Positions 54,333 to 62,659 of a stretch of 64,000 nt of DNA are shown here, in pieces. How positions within the stretch are numbered: the first letter of the stretch is position 1; every line of letters starts with the position of its first letter. The stretch is from Azonexaceae bacterium (GTDB taxonomy: Bacteria > Pseudomonadota > Gammaproteobacteria > Burkholderiales > Rhodocyclaceae): NCBI GenBank assembly GCA_009469675.1, contig SSSZ01000061.1, forward strand, positions 62,001 through 126,000, written 5' to 3'. The position numbers were made by a program, and so were the translations under genes. The notes below the pieces were generated by a model. That model worked only from the letters and a program-made list of their open reading frames with translations, ran no database searches and had not been told where the DNA came from.

Positions 54333-56479
54333 CCCGCTGGGAGACCCACCCCCTGTCCCGCAGCCTGGGTGCCGCAAGGGCCGCCTGGGACAGCCTCAAC
54401 CAGCGTTATGCCGACGCGCATCCGATGTTCGACGGCCGCTTCATCGAGGGACTGCTCAGGCATTTCGGCGACGGCGACGAAATCCTGCTTCGCCACATCG
54501 GCGAAGACGGTGCGGTGGATGGGCTGACTATCGTCGAACCCAGCCGACCCGGCACCTGGTCCAGCTTCCTGCCGGCGCAAGCCCAGATCGCCCCGCTTCT
54601 CGTCGACCGGGGGATCGATCTCTACGATGTCTTCCCGAGCCTGCCCGGCCTGCCGGGGCAGATTGACCTGCTGTGCCAGGATCCCTGGTTCACCCCCCTG
54701 GGTGAAACCATTACCCGCCCGGCCTATTCCAAGCACCACGCCTTGACCATGGGGATCGCCCTCGACGGCGGTTTCGAATCCTATTGGCAGGGCCGCTCCC
54801 GCAATCTCGCGGCGAATCTGCGACGTTATCGCCATCGTATCGAAAAATCGGGGCAAGAGACGCGTTTTGTCCGCATCGAAGACCCCGCCGCCATGGCCGC
54901 TGCCGTCGCCCGCTACGGCGAACTCGAATCCGCCGGCTGGAAAGGCTTGCAGGGCACGGCCATCGCCGCCGGGAACAGGCAGGGCCTCTTTTATCGCGAG
55001 ATCCTCGAACAATTCGCCGCCACCGGCCAGGCCGCCGTCTACGAATACTGGATCGGCCCCCGCCTGGCCGCCTCCCGGCTGACCATCCGCAACGGCAGGA
55101 TGCTCGTCATCCTCAAGACCGCCTTTGACGAATGCCTCGCCGAATACGCCCCGGGGCGGCAATTGCTCTACGAGTTGATCCGCGATTCCTTCGCACGTTT
55201 CCCCGGCAGCCGCATCGAGTTCTACACCCACGCCTCTCCCGAGCAGCTCGCCTGGGCCACCGACCATCGCCACATCGACCATCACACCCTGTTCCGCAAC
55301 AAACTGGTGGACCTGGTGGCCCTCACCGTGCGCATGGCCAAGAAAAGCGTCGTCGCCTTGCAGGCCAGGGCGGGACACACCCAGCCCCCGGACCAATTCG
55401 CCGCTGAAAGTTACGCCCCCCCGGACCGGCTGCCGGCCGAGTACGCCGAATTGTTCCAGCACGTCGAACGGCAAAGCTTCGACTTCGGCCTGCCGTGGTT
55501 TCGCAACTATGCGGCGACCGTCGAAGACGCCGCAACCGAGCCGGTGATCTGGGGCGCCACCCGCCACGGCACGCCGGCCGTTGCCCTGCCGCTGGCGATC
55601 GGGAAGGGCGGCGGAACCAAGGGTGAAAGCCTGGCCAATTATTACTCGGCCCTTTACAGCCCGATTGTCGGACCCCGGGCCGGCAACGTCGAACTGCGCT
55701 TCCTCCTGCGCGCCATTTCGGCCCACTACCCCCGGCTCGGCGAACTCCGGTTCGCCCCCCTCGATCCGGCCGCCCCGTCGTCGATCGCGCTGCGCAATGC
55801 ACTCCGGACGGCCGGCTGGTATTCCTTCTCCTACTACTGTTTCGGCAACTGGTATCTGCCCGTGACGGGGTCGTGGAACGATTACCTGCAAACCTTGAGC
55901 GGCCAGCTGCGCAACACCATCCGGCGCATGGGGAAGAAATTCGCGGCGGAGCAGGGCCGCCTCGAAATCGTCACGGGCGACCAGCCCGTCGAAGCCGCCA
56001 TCGCGGCATTCCAGGGCGTCTATGCCGCCAGCTGGAAGATTCCGGAACCCTACCCCCGCTTCATGCCCGGCCTCATCCGCATGCTCGCCGAAACCGGCCG
56101 CCTGCGTCTCGGCATCGCCTGGCTGGGGGATCAACCCGTGGCGGCGCAGATCTGGATCGTCAATCACGGCAAGGCAAGCATCTACAAGCTCGCCTACCAC
56201 GAAAAATACTCCGCCTATTCGCCGGGCACCCTGCTCACCGCCCATCTCATGCAGCACGTCATGGACAACGACCGGGTGAGCGAGGTCGATTACCTGATCG
56301 GCGACGACGCCTACAAGCAGTCCTGGATGACCCACCGGCGGGAACGCTGGGGGCTGGTCGCCTACAACCCCAAGACCTGGAGCGGGTTCTGGGGCCTCGC
56401 CTTCGAATGCATCGCCCGCACGGCAAAGTGGCTGGGGGGCCAGGGGCGGGCCAAGGGGCGGGACGCCAAGGAAACCTGA
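54323..56479 (+). CDS. fused double GNAT/FemAB-like acyltransferase
   Basis: A 718-residue protein with two acyltransferase units. Residues about 1-370 match the 352-residue paralogue at 51794 (NLAANLRRYRHRIEKSG, YGELESAGWKGLQGTA, AVYEYWIGPRLAASRL, ILKTAFDECLAEYAPG). Residues about 400-700 form a second unit (YLQTLSGQLRNTIRRMGKKF, ASWKIPEPYPRFMPGLI, GDQPVAAQIWIVNHGKASIY, YDYLIGDDAYK-like VDYLIGDDAYKQSWM). ATG 54323 overlaps the aminotransferase stop. Two acylation sites, or one catalytic and one binding unit, are possible. Confidence 0.8.
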   Translation: MPLARWETHPLSRSLGAARAAWDSLNQRYADAHPMFDGRFIEGLLRHFGDGDEILLRHIGEDGAVDGLTIVEPSRPGTWSSFLPAQAQIAPLLVDRGIDLYDVFPSLPGLPGQIDLLCQDPWFTPLGETITRPAYSKHHALTMGIALDGGFESYWQGRSRNLAANLRRYRHRIEKSGQETRFVRIEDPAAMAAAVARYGELESAGWKGLQGTAIAAGNRQGLFYREILEQFAATGQAAVYEYWIGPRLAASRLTIRNGRMLVILKTAFDECLAEYAPGRQLLYELIRDSFARFPGSRIEFYTHASPEQLAWATDHRHIDHHTLFRNKLVDLVALTVRMAKKSVVALQARAGHTQPPDQFAAESYAPPDRLPAEYAELFQHVERQSFDFGLPWFRNYAATVEDAATEPVIWGATRHGTPAVALPLAIGKGGGTKGESLANYYSALYSPIVGPRAGNVELRFLLRAISAHYPRLGELRFAPLDPAAPSSIALRNALRTAGWYSFSYYCFGNWYLPVTGSWNDYLQTLSGQLRNTIRRMGKKFAAEQGRLEIVTGDQPVEAAIAAFQGVYAASWKIPEPYPRFMPGLIRMLAETGRLRLGIAWLGDQPVAAQIWIVNHGKASIYKLAYHEKYSAYSPGTLLTAHLMQHVMDNDRVSEVDYLIGDDAYKQSWMTHRRERWGLVAYNPKTWSGFWGLAFECIARTAKWLGGQGRAKGRDAKET

Positions 56480-56482
56480 CCG

Positions 56483-58900
56483 ATGCCCAGCCGCTTCCTA
56501 TTCCTCCTCCTGTCTGTCGCCGCCGCCGGTGTCGGCGGTTGGGTCGCCGCCCACCACCCCCTGGGCCAGCCGGCGCCCCTGGTCGTTTTCGCCCTGACCG
56601 TGGCCCTCGCCTGGCGCTGGCCCGATCTCTGGCTCGTCGCCTTGCCCGCGGCAGTGCCGCTCATCGGCTTCGCCCCCTGGAGCGGCTGGATCAGCTTCGA
56701 AGAAACCGACCTCCTGGTCCTCGCCATTGCCGGCGGCGGCTACGCCCGCCTGGCCCTCGAGCGCAGCGCCCCAAGCGCGGCCAGGCCGGTCTCCAGACTC
56801 CTCGTCATCGTCGCCGCGGGCACCGCGGCCGCCATCGTCATCGCCCTGGCGAGGGGATTCACCGATGCCGGCGGCTTCCAGTTCGGCTGGTACCAGGGCT
56901 ACGACGGCCCGATGAACAGCCTGCGGATCGGCAAGAGCTTTTTTCTCGCCCTGCTCCTGGTGCCGCTTATCGACCGCCGCCTCGCCAAGCCCGATGGCGG
57001 CGCCACGACTAAACTGGCGCTCGGCCTGGCGGCGGGGCTGGCCACCGCCTCCCTCGCCACCCTTTGGGAACGCCTCGCCTTCACCGACCTGCTGAATTTT
57101 TCCAGCGACTACCGGACAACCGGCGCCTTCTGGGAAATGCATGTCGGCGGCGCCGCCCTCGACGGCTGGCTGGTCCTCACCGCCCCCTTTGCCGTCTGGG
57201 CCTTGCGCCGCGCCCGTACCCACGGGCAATGGGCCGGCGCCGCCGTGCTTCTGGCGCTTGCCGCCTATGGCAGCCTGACCACCTTCTCCCGGGGAGTCTA
57301 TCTCGCCCTACCGGTCGCCCTCGCCTGTCTCGCCTGGGGACTTTCCCGCCAACGGCCGGCCGGCGCCGCCCAGGCCCCGCCCCGATGGGGACTGGCCCAT
57401 TGGGCGCTAGCCGTCGTCGTGGTGACCATCGCCTCCGGCCTGATCTTTCCCAGCAGCGGTTATCGCGGCCTGCTCGCCCTGCTCGGCCTTATCGCCCTGG
57501 CCCTGCCGCTGCCGGGAACCCTGGGGCACCAGACCGGTGGCAACGTCGCCCTGGGCGCTGGCGCCGGCCTTCTGGCCGGCATCGCCCTCGCGTTCCTGGC
57601 CGATTTCCTGCCCAAAGGCCCCTACCTGCTCTACGCCGCATCGCTGGCCTTTTCCCTCACCTGCGCTCTGGCCAATTCGGCCAAGCCCGCGCCGGCCAAA
57701 GCCGCCGGTCTGGCCGGCGGCTTTGCCGCAACCTGTGTCCTGGCCCCCGCGGTCGCCTGGAACTGGGGCGGCGAAAAGGCGCTCTGGGACTTCCTCGGCG
57801 CCGAAGCATTGGTATTGCTCCCGGTGGTCGTCGCGACGGCTCGCCATGCCCGGCGCTGGCCCGCCGCGCCCCGCCCCCAGGCCACCGCCTTCCTGGTCGC
57901 CGCGGCGGTTTGCGGCGCCACCTCGATCTTCGGCGGCGGCGCCTACATGGGCGAGCGGTTTTCCACCGCCTCCCAGGATCTTTCCGGCCGCACCGAACAC
58001 TGGCGGCTCGCGGCGGCCATGCTCAACACGCCGGGCGACCTGGTTTTCGGCAAGGGCCTCGGGCGCTTTCCCGCCAACTATTTCTTCGCCATCCCCAATG
58101 CCGCCTTTCCCGGCACCTACCGCTGGATGCACGACGGCACGACGGCCTTCGTCAAACTGACCGGAGCCCGCCACCCGGTGAGTTTCGGCGACCTGTTTCG
58201 CGTCTCCCAACGGCTCCCGCCGAGTACGCAAGGACCGTTCTCGGCAACCATCACCGCCCGGGCCGGCGCCGCCGCTTCCCTGCACCTCGAGGTCTGCGAA
58301 AAACACCTCCTTTACGCGGCGGTTTGTTCCATCGGCAAGGCCAATCTCGCCGCCGGCAACGAATGGCAAACCCTCGACGTCCGCTTCGAAGGCCAGCCCT
58401 TTCCGGCCGGCCCCTGGTATGCCCCGCGGATCAAGGTGTTTTCCATCGGGGTCGGCAGCGAAGGGCGGATCGTCGACGTCGCCGCCATCGCCCTGAAGAA
58501 TGCCGAAGGCCGCCCCCTGCTGGCCAACGGGGATTTTTCCCAGGAAATGGCCCATTGGTTCTTTTCCAGCGACCGCGACCACATGCCCTGGCACGCCAAG
58601 AGCATCGTGGTCAACATCCTCTTCGATCAGGGTCTCTTTGGCCTCGTGATGTTCGCCTCCCTGGCGCTTGCGGCCCTGTGGCGCCTTTCCTTCGGCCGGG
58701 CCCGGCACGACCCCCTGGCGCCCTACCTGGCGGCGGGAATCGCCGGCCTCCTTACGGTCGGCATCTTCGACAGCCTGCTCGACGTACCGCGCCTCGCCCT
58801 GCTGTTCTACCTGACGACCCTGACGGGAATGACGCTGGCGGGTGGAAGACCGCCGCGCAAAACAAGAAAAACCCCACGCCGTGCCCAACCCGCAACCTGA
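56483..58900 (+). CDS. Wzy-like polysaccharide polymerase / O-antigen ligase family with periplasmic insert
   Basis: An 805-residue inner-membrane protein with about a dozen hydrophobic helices and the Wzy_C-type periplasmic loop (STASQDLSGRTEHWRLAAAM, LVFGKGLGRFPANYFF). Between that loop and the last helices lies a 130-residue soluble insert (about 580-690) with GNEWQTLDVRFEGQPFPAG and LLANGDFSQEMAHWFFSSD, resembling a carbohydrate-binding sandwich. It likely polymerises exported repeat units. It starts four bases after the acyltransferase gene. Confidence 0.85.
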   Translation: MPSRFLFLLLSVAAAGVGGWVAAHHPLGQPAPLVVFALTVALAWRWPDLWLVALPAAVPLIGFAPWSGWISFEETDLLVLAIAGGGYARLALERSAPSAARPVSRLLVIVAAGTAAAIVIALARGFTDAGGFQFGWYQGYDGPMNSLRIGKSFFLALLLVPLIDRRLAKPDGGATTKLALGLAAGLATASLATLWERLAFTDLLNFSSDYRTTGAFWEMHVGGAALDGWLVLTAPFAVWALRRARTHGQWAGAAVLLALAAYGSLTTFSRGVYLALPVALACLAWGLSRQRPAGAAQAPPRWGLAHWALAVVVVTIASGLIFPSSGYRGLLALLGLIALALPLPGTLGHQTGGNVALGAGAGLLAGIALAFLADFLPKGPYLLYAASLAFSLTCALANSAKPAPAKAAGLAGGFAATCVLAPAVAWNWGGEKALWDFLGAEALVLLPVVVATARHARRWPAAPRPQATAFLVAAAVCGATSIFGGGAYMGERFSTASQDLSGRTEHWRLAAAMLNTPGDLVFGKGLGRFPANYFFAIPNAAFPGTYRWMHDGTTAFVKLTGARHPVSFGDLFRVSQRLPPSTQGPFSATITARAGAAASLHLEVCEKHLLYAAVCSIGKANLAAGNEWQTLDVRFEGQPFPAGPWYAPRIKVFSIGVGSEGRIVDVAAIALKNAEGRPLLANGDFSQEMAHWFFSSDRDHMPWHAKSIVVNILFDQGLFGLVMFASLALAALWRLSFGRARHDPLAPYLAAGIAGLLTVGIFDSLLDVPRLALLFYLTTLTGMTLAGGRPPRKTRKTPRRAQPAT

Positions 58901-60098
58901 TACCGCGCCGATCAAGAGCCTGTTGGTCAGCGGCAGCTATTTCCCCCCGCAGGTCGGCGGGATTTCCCGCATGATGGCCGAAATCTGCGCCCACCTCGGC
59001 AGCGACCGCATCGCCGCCGTTTCGAGCCGGGATGGCGCCTACCTCCGGTCGGCTCCGCACCGCCTACGCACCTACCATTCCCTGAACGCCTTCGACGCCG
59101 CCTGCCCCACCCGCCTCGCCCACCTCGCCCTGCTCCTGGGCCGGGCCATCCGGCGCGAGCGCCCCACCCTGCTCCAGTTCGCCGGAGCGGACGACGCCTG
59201 GATCGGCTGGTATACCGCCCGCCTGTTGCGCCTGCCGCACCTCATCTACGCCCACGGCAACGAAATCCTCGCCCTGGCGCGTTCGACCTGGCAAAAGCCG
59301 CTGGTTTCGTTTCGCGCCGCCCGACTCATCATCGCCAACAGCCGGTTCACGGCAAAGCAGGTGGAGGAAAAACTGGGAGTACCCGGGCAGCGCATCCGCA
59401 TCATCCATCCCGCCTGCGATACCCGGCACTTCCGGCCCGTCGCCGTTCCCGCCGGCTGGCGCCAGCGCCTCGCCGGCCGGGAGAACGCCTACCCGCTGCT
59501 TCTCTCGGTGGGCAACCTCGTCGAGCGCAAGGGGCACGACCTGGTCCTCCGCGCCCTGGCCGAGCTGCGGCAACGCTTTCCCCGCATCGCCTACGCCATC
59601 GTCGGCGACGGCCGGGACCGGGGCAAACTCGAGCACCTCGCCCAGACGCTCGGAGTCGCCGACTGCGTCAACTTTCTCGGCCGTGGCGACGATGCCGATC
59701 TGGCAACCTGGTACTCGGCCTGCGACCTGTTCGTCATGCCCTCCCGCGCCATCCTGGAAAATGACGACGTCGAGGGCTTCGGCATGGTCTTCCTGGAAGC
59801 CGCGGCCTGCGGCAAAGCCGTGATCGGCGGGCGCTCAGGCGGCATCGAGGACGCCATCGACGACGGGCGCAGCGGTTTTCTCGTCGATCCCCATGACCCG
59901 ACGGAATTGATCGGGGCCATAACGGCCCTGGCCCAGTCCCCCGAACTCGCCGCCCGCTTCGGCCAGGCGGGGCAACACCGGGTGGCCGAAGATTTCACCT
60001 GGGAGAAGTACGGCAGGCAGATCGACGAGGTACTGGACGAACTCTCCGCCGACGGCACCATCCGCCCGGCCAAAGCATTCCATGCCGGATGTGAATAA
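58881..60098 (+). CDS. glycosyltransferase family 4
   Basis: The 405-residue GT-B enzyme has the acceptor half (LLVSGSYFPPQVGGISRMM, LIYAHGNEILALA) and a classic GT4 donor half (LLSVGNLVERKGHDLVLRAL, IVGDGRDRGKLEHL, VMPSRAILENDDVEGFGMVF, LEAAACGKAVIGGRSGG). The frame opens at GTG 58842, overlapping the polymerase by 59 bases; GTG 58881 (MPNPQPDTAPIKSLL) needs only a 20-base overlap and is preferred, without a strong binding site for either. Confidence 0.88.
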   Translation: MPNPQPDTAPIKSLLVSGSYFPPQVGGISRMMAEICAHLGSDRIAAVSSRDGAYLRSAPHRLRTYHSLNAFDAACPTRLAHLALLLGRAIRRERPTLLQFAGADDAWIGWYTARLLRLPHLIYAHGNEILALARSTWQKPLVSFRAARLIIANSRFTAKQVEEKLGVPGQRIRIIHPACDTRHFRPVAVPAGWRQRLAGRENAYPLLLSVGNLVERKGHDLVLRALAELRQRFPRIAYAIVGDGRDRGKLEHLAQTLGVADCVNFLGRGDDADLATWYSACDLFVMPSRAILENDDVEGFGMVFLEAAACGKAVIGGRSGGIEDAIDDGRSGFLVDPHDPTELIGAITALAQSPELAARFGQAGQHRVAEDFTWEKYGRQIDEVLDELSADGTIRPAKAFHAGCE

Positions 60099-60171
60099 AT
60101 CCATTGCCCGCCCCTTGCCGGTCGGCGATACACTCCATGGTTTTCAACTGCCCGCCCATGGCTGAAGGAAT

Positions 60172-60939
60172 ATGAGCACCAACCTGGCCGCCCATCGTGA
60201 AAGCCCGTCGGAACAACAACGCATCGCCGACCTCTTTGCCCTTCTCCCTGTTTCCGGCCGCGAGGCCCTGGATATCGGCGCGCGCGACGGTTACCTCGCC
60301 AAACGGCTGGCCGAACGTTTCGACCGGGTGACGGCCCTCGATCTGGAACGACCCCGGATCGATCACGACAAAATTGAGCCGGTCAAAGGCGACGTCACCC
60401 GCTTGGACTTTGCCGACAATCGCTTCGACGCCGTCCTCTGTGCCGAAGTGCTGGAACACATCCCGCCGGCGCTCCTGCCCCAGGCCTGCCGCGAAATCGC
60501 CCGGGTCGCCCGCGACAAGGTAGTGATCGGCGTGCCCTACCGCCAGGAATTGCGCAACGGCCGAACCACCTGCGCCGCCTGCGGCCGCCCCAACCCGCCC
60601 TGGGGGCACGTCAATCAATTCGACGAGGCCAGACTGCGCGCGCTCTTTTCCACCTTGAAATGGGAGAAGGCGTCGTTTGTCGGTACGATCAACGACGCCA
60701 CCAACCCCCTTGCTGTGGCGCTGCTCGACTACGCCGGAAACCCCTTCGGAACCTGGCAGCAGGACGAAACCTGCGTGCACTGCGGCGCCCCCATCGGCGG
60801 CCCCCGCCCCCGGAGCCTGGGGCAACGCCTGGCGACCCGCGCCGCCTATCTCCTGAATCGCGCCCAAGTCCAGTTTACCGCCCCCCACGGCAACTGGATC
60901 CACGTCCTTTTCTCCAAACCCTCTTCCAGCGCCGTCTAG
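60172..60939 (+). CDS. SAM-dependent methyltransferase with zinc-knuckle-like cysteines
   Basis: A 255-residue class I methyltransferase: ALDIGARDGYLAKRLAERF (SAM motif I), VTALDLERP, FDAVLCAEVLEHIPP and IARVARDKVVIGVPYR. Two cysteine pairs, TCAACGRPNPPWGH and TCVHCGAPIGGP, about 60 residues apart could bind zinc and are not part of the basic fold. It may O-methylate a sugar of the polysaccharide. The ATG follows GAAGGAAT. Confidence 0.82.
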   Translation: MSTNLAAHRESPSEQQRIADLFALLPVSGREALDIGARDGYLAKRLAERFDRVTALDLERPRIDHDKIEPVKGDVTRLDFADNRFDAVLCAEVLEHIPPALLPQACREIARVARDKVVIGVPYRQELRNGRTTCAACGRPNPPWGHVNQFDEARLRALFSTLKWEKASFVGTINDATNPLAVALLDYAGNPFGTWQQDETCVHCGAPIGGPRPRSLGQRLATRAAYLLNRAQVQFTAPHGNWIHVLFSKPSSSAV

Positions 60940-60948
60940 CCTTCGCCC

Positions 60949-62622
60949 ATGACTTCCCTATCCTTTTGCTCAGGCCGCCACCGCTTCCACGACCAGCGTT
61001 TGCATCGCCTGGCCGGAGAAACCAGCCCAATTTCAGCCTGGGAAGAGGCTTTCCGCACCTTCGGCGTCGACGCTCCAGCCCAAGTCCAGGGCGACTTCGC
61101 GGTGGCGCTGAACGCCCCCGGCAAGCGCTGCTTCCTGGCGGTGGACCGCTTTGCCGTGCGCACCCTGTGTTATCGGATCGTCGGCGATGAATTGCGCTTC
61201 GCCGAACGGGCCGACGACCTGGCCGGCCCCGGGGCCGAACTCGACCCCCAGGCTCTCTACGACTACCTGTATTTCCATGTGATTCCGGCGCCGCGCACCA
61301 TCTTCAAGGGCGTCCATCGCCTTCCCGCCGGCCACTACGCCCTGTTCGAAAACGGCCGCCTCACCGTCGCCCCCTGGTGGAAGCCGCATTTCGACGAAAA
61401 CCGGCGGGTTCCCGTGGCCGACCTCAAGGCCGAATTCCGCCAGATTCTCCGCGACTCCGTCGCCGACCAGCTCGACGGCGCCACCACCGGCTGCTTCCTG
61501 AGCGGCGGCACCGACAGTTCGACGGTGGCCGGGCTGCTGCGGGAAACCACCGGCCGGCCTGCCAAGGCCTTTTCCATCGGCTTCGAAGCCGCCGGCTACG
61601 ACGAGATGGAGTACGCCCGCATCGCCGCCCGCCACTTCGGCGCCGAGCATCACGAATATTACGTGACCCCCGCCGACCTGGTACGCAGCATTCCCGCCGT
61701 GGCGGCCTCCTACGACCAACCCTTCGGCAATTCCTCGGTCGTCCCGGCCTATTACTGCGCCCAGGCGGCCCGCCAGGCCGGCGTCACCCGCATTCTCGCC
61801 GGCGACGGCGGCGACGAGCTGTTCGGAGGCAATACCCGCTACGCCAAGCAGCGGGTCTTCGGTCTTTACGAAAACATCCCCGCGGGCCTGCGCCGCCACC
61901 TGCTCGAACCGCTGTTAACGGGCAGCGAGTTGCCGGGCAAGCTACCGGGGATCAAGAAGGCGGTCAGTTACGTCGAACAGGCCCGGGTGCCCATGCCCGA
62001 CCGCATGCAGATGTATAACCTGCTGGCCCGCCTCGGCCTTGAGGAGGTGCTTACCCCGGAATTCCTCGCCCAGGTAAGCCCCGAGGACACCCTAAAGCAA
62101 CAGCGGGAAATCTACCGCTCCGGCGACGGGCAGGCGCTGGTCAACCGGATGCTCTGGTACGACTGGAAATACACCCTGGCCGACAACGATCTTCCCAAGG
62201 TGGTCGGCGCCACGACCCTGGCGGAACTTCCGGTCGGCTTCCCGCTTCTCGACGACCGCCTGGTGGACTTTTCGCTGCGCCTCGACCCGGAACTCAAACT
62301 CAAGGGGCTGACGCTCCGCTGGTTCTTCAAGGAAGCCCTGAGCGATTTTCTCCCGCCGGAAATCATCACCAAGAAGAAACACGGCTTCGGCCTGCCCTTC
62401 GGCGTCTGGGCCGTGGAAAACCCGGCACTCCGCGATCTCGCCATGGATTCCCTCGAATCCCTGTGGTCCCGTGGCATCGTCCGCACGGCCTTCCTCGACC
62501 GGCTGGTCAAGGAACACCTGCCCCAGCACCCCGGCTACTACGGAGAACTGGTGTGGATTCTCATGATGCTGGCCCAATGGTTCGCCCGCCCGCCGCGTCA
62601 CTCCGAAACAAGCGCCGGCTAG
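60949..62622 (+). CDS. asparagine-synthetase-like amidoligase lacking the glutaminase cysteine
   Basis: A 557-residue AsnB homologue. The synthetase half is intact: CFLSGGTDSSTVAGLL (PP-loop, 182-197), SIGFEAAGYDEMEYAR, ILAGDGGDELFGG and ITKKKHGFGLPFGVWA. The N-terminal Ntn glutaminase half is short: the SGG motif comes at residue 185 instead of about 230-260, and there is no Met-Cys-Gly start; DRFAVRTLCYR remains. Exosortase loci usually contain an AsnB-type amidotransferase with the Cys. This one probably uses ammonia or another amine, as lasso peptide cyclases do. Confidence 0.8.
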   Translation: MTSLSFCSGRHRFHDQRLHRLAGETSPISAWEEAFRTFGVDAPAQVQGDFAVALNAPGKRCFLAVDRFAVRTLCYRIVGDELRFAERADDLAGPGAELDPQALYDYLYFHVIPAPRTIFKGVHRLPAGHYALFENGRLTVAPWWKPHFDENRRVPVADLKAEFRQILRDSVADQLDGATTGCFLSGGTDSSTVAGLLRETTGRPAKAFSIGFEAAGYDEMEYARIAARHFGAEHHEYYVTPADLVRSIPAVAASYDQPFGNSSVVPAYYCAQAARQAGVTRILAGDGGDELFGGNTRYAKQRVFGLYENIPAGLRRHLLEPLLTGSELPGKLPGIKKAVSYVEQARVPMPDRMQMYNLLARLGLEEVLTPEFLAQVSPEDTLKQQREIYRSGDGQALVNRMLWYDWKYTLADNDLPKVVGATTLAELPVGFPLLDDRLVDFSLRLDPELKLKGLTLRWFFKEALSDFLPPEIITKKKHGFGLPFGVWAVENPALRDLAMDSLESLWSRGIVRTAFLDRLVKEHLPQHPGYYGELVWILMMLAQWFARPPRHSETSAG

Positions 62623-62659
62623 CCACCGGCGGCGCCCCCCTCTTCATCGCCAATCGCCC

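Noticed and set aside
60949..62622. Lasso peptide cyclase
   Set aside because: The shortened glutaminase half is similar in spirit, but no lasso precursor, leader peptidase or transporter is adjacent and the flanking genes are all polysaccharide genes.
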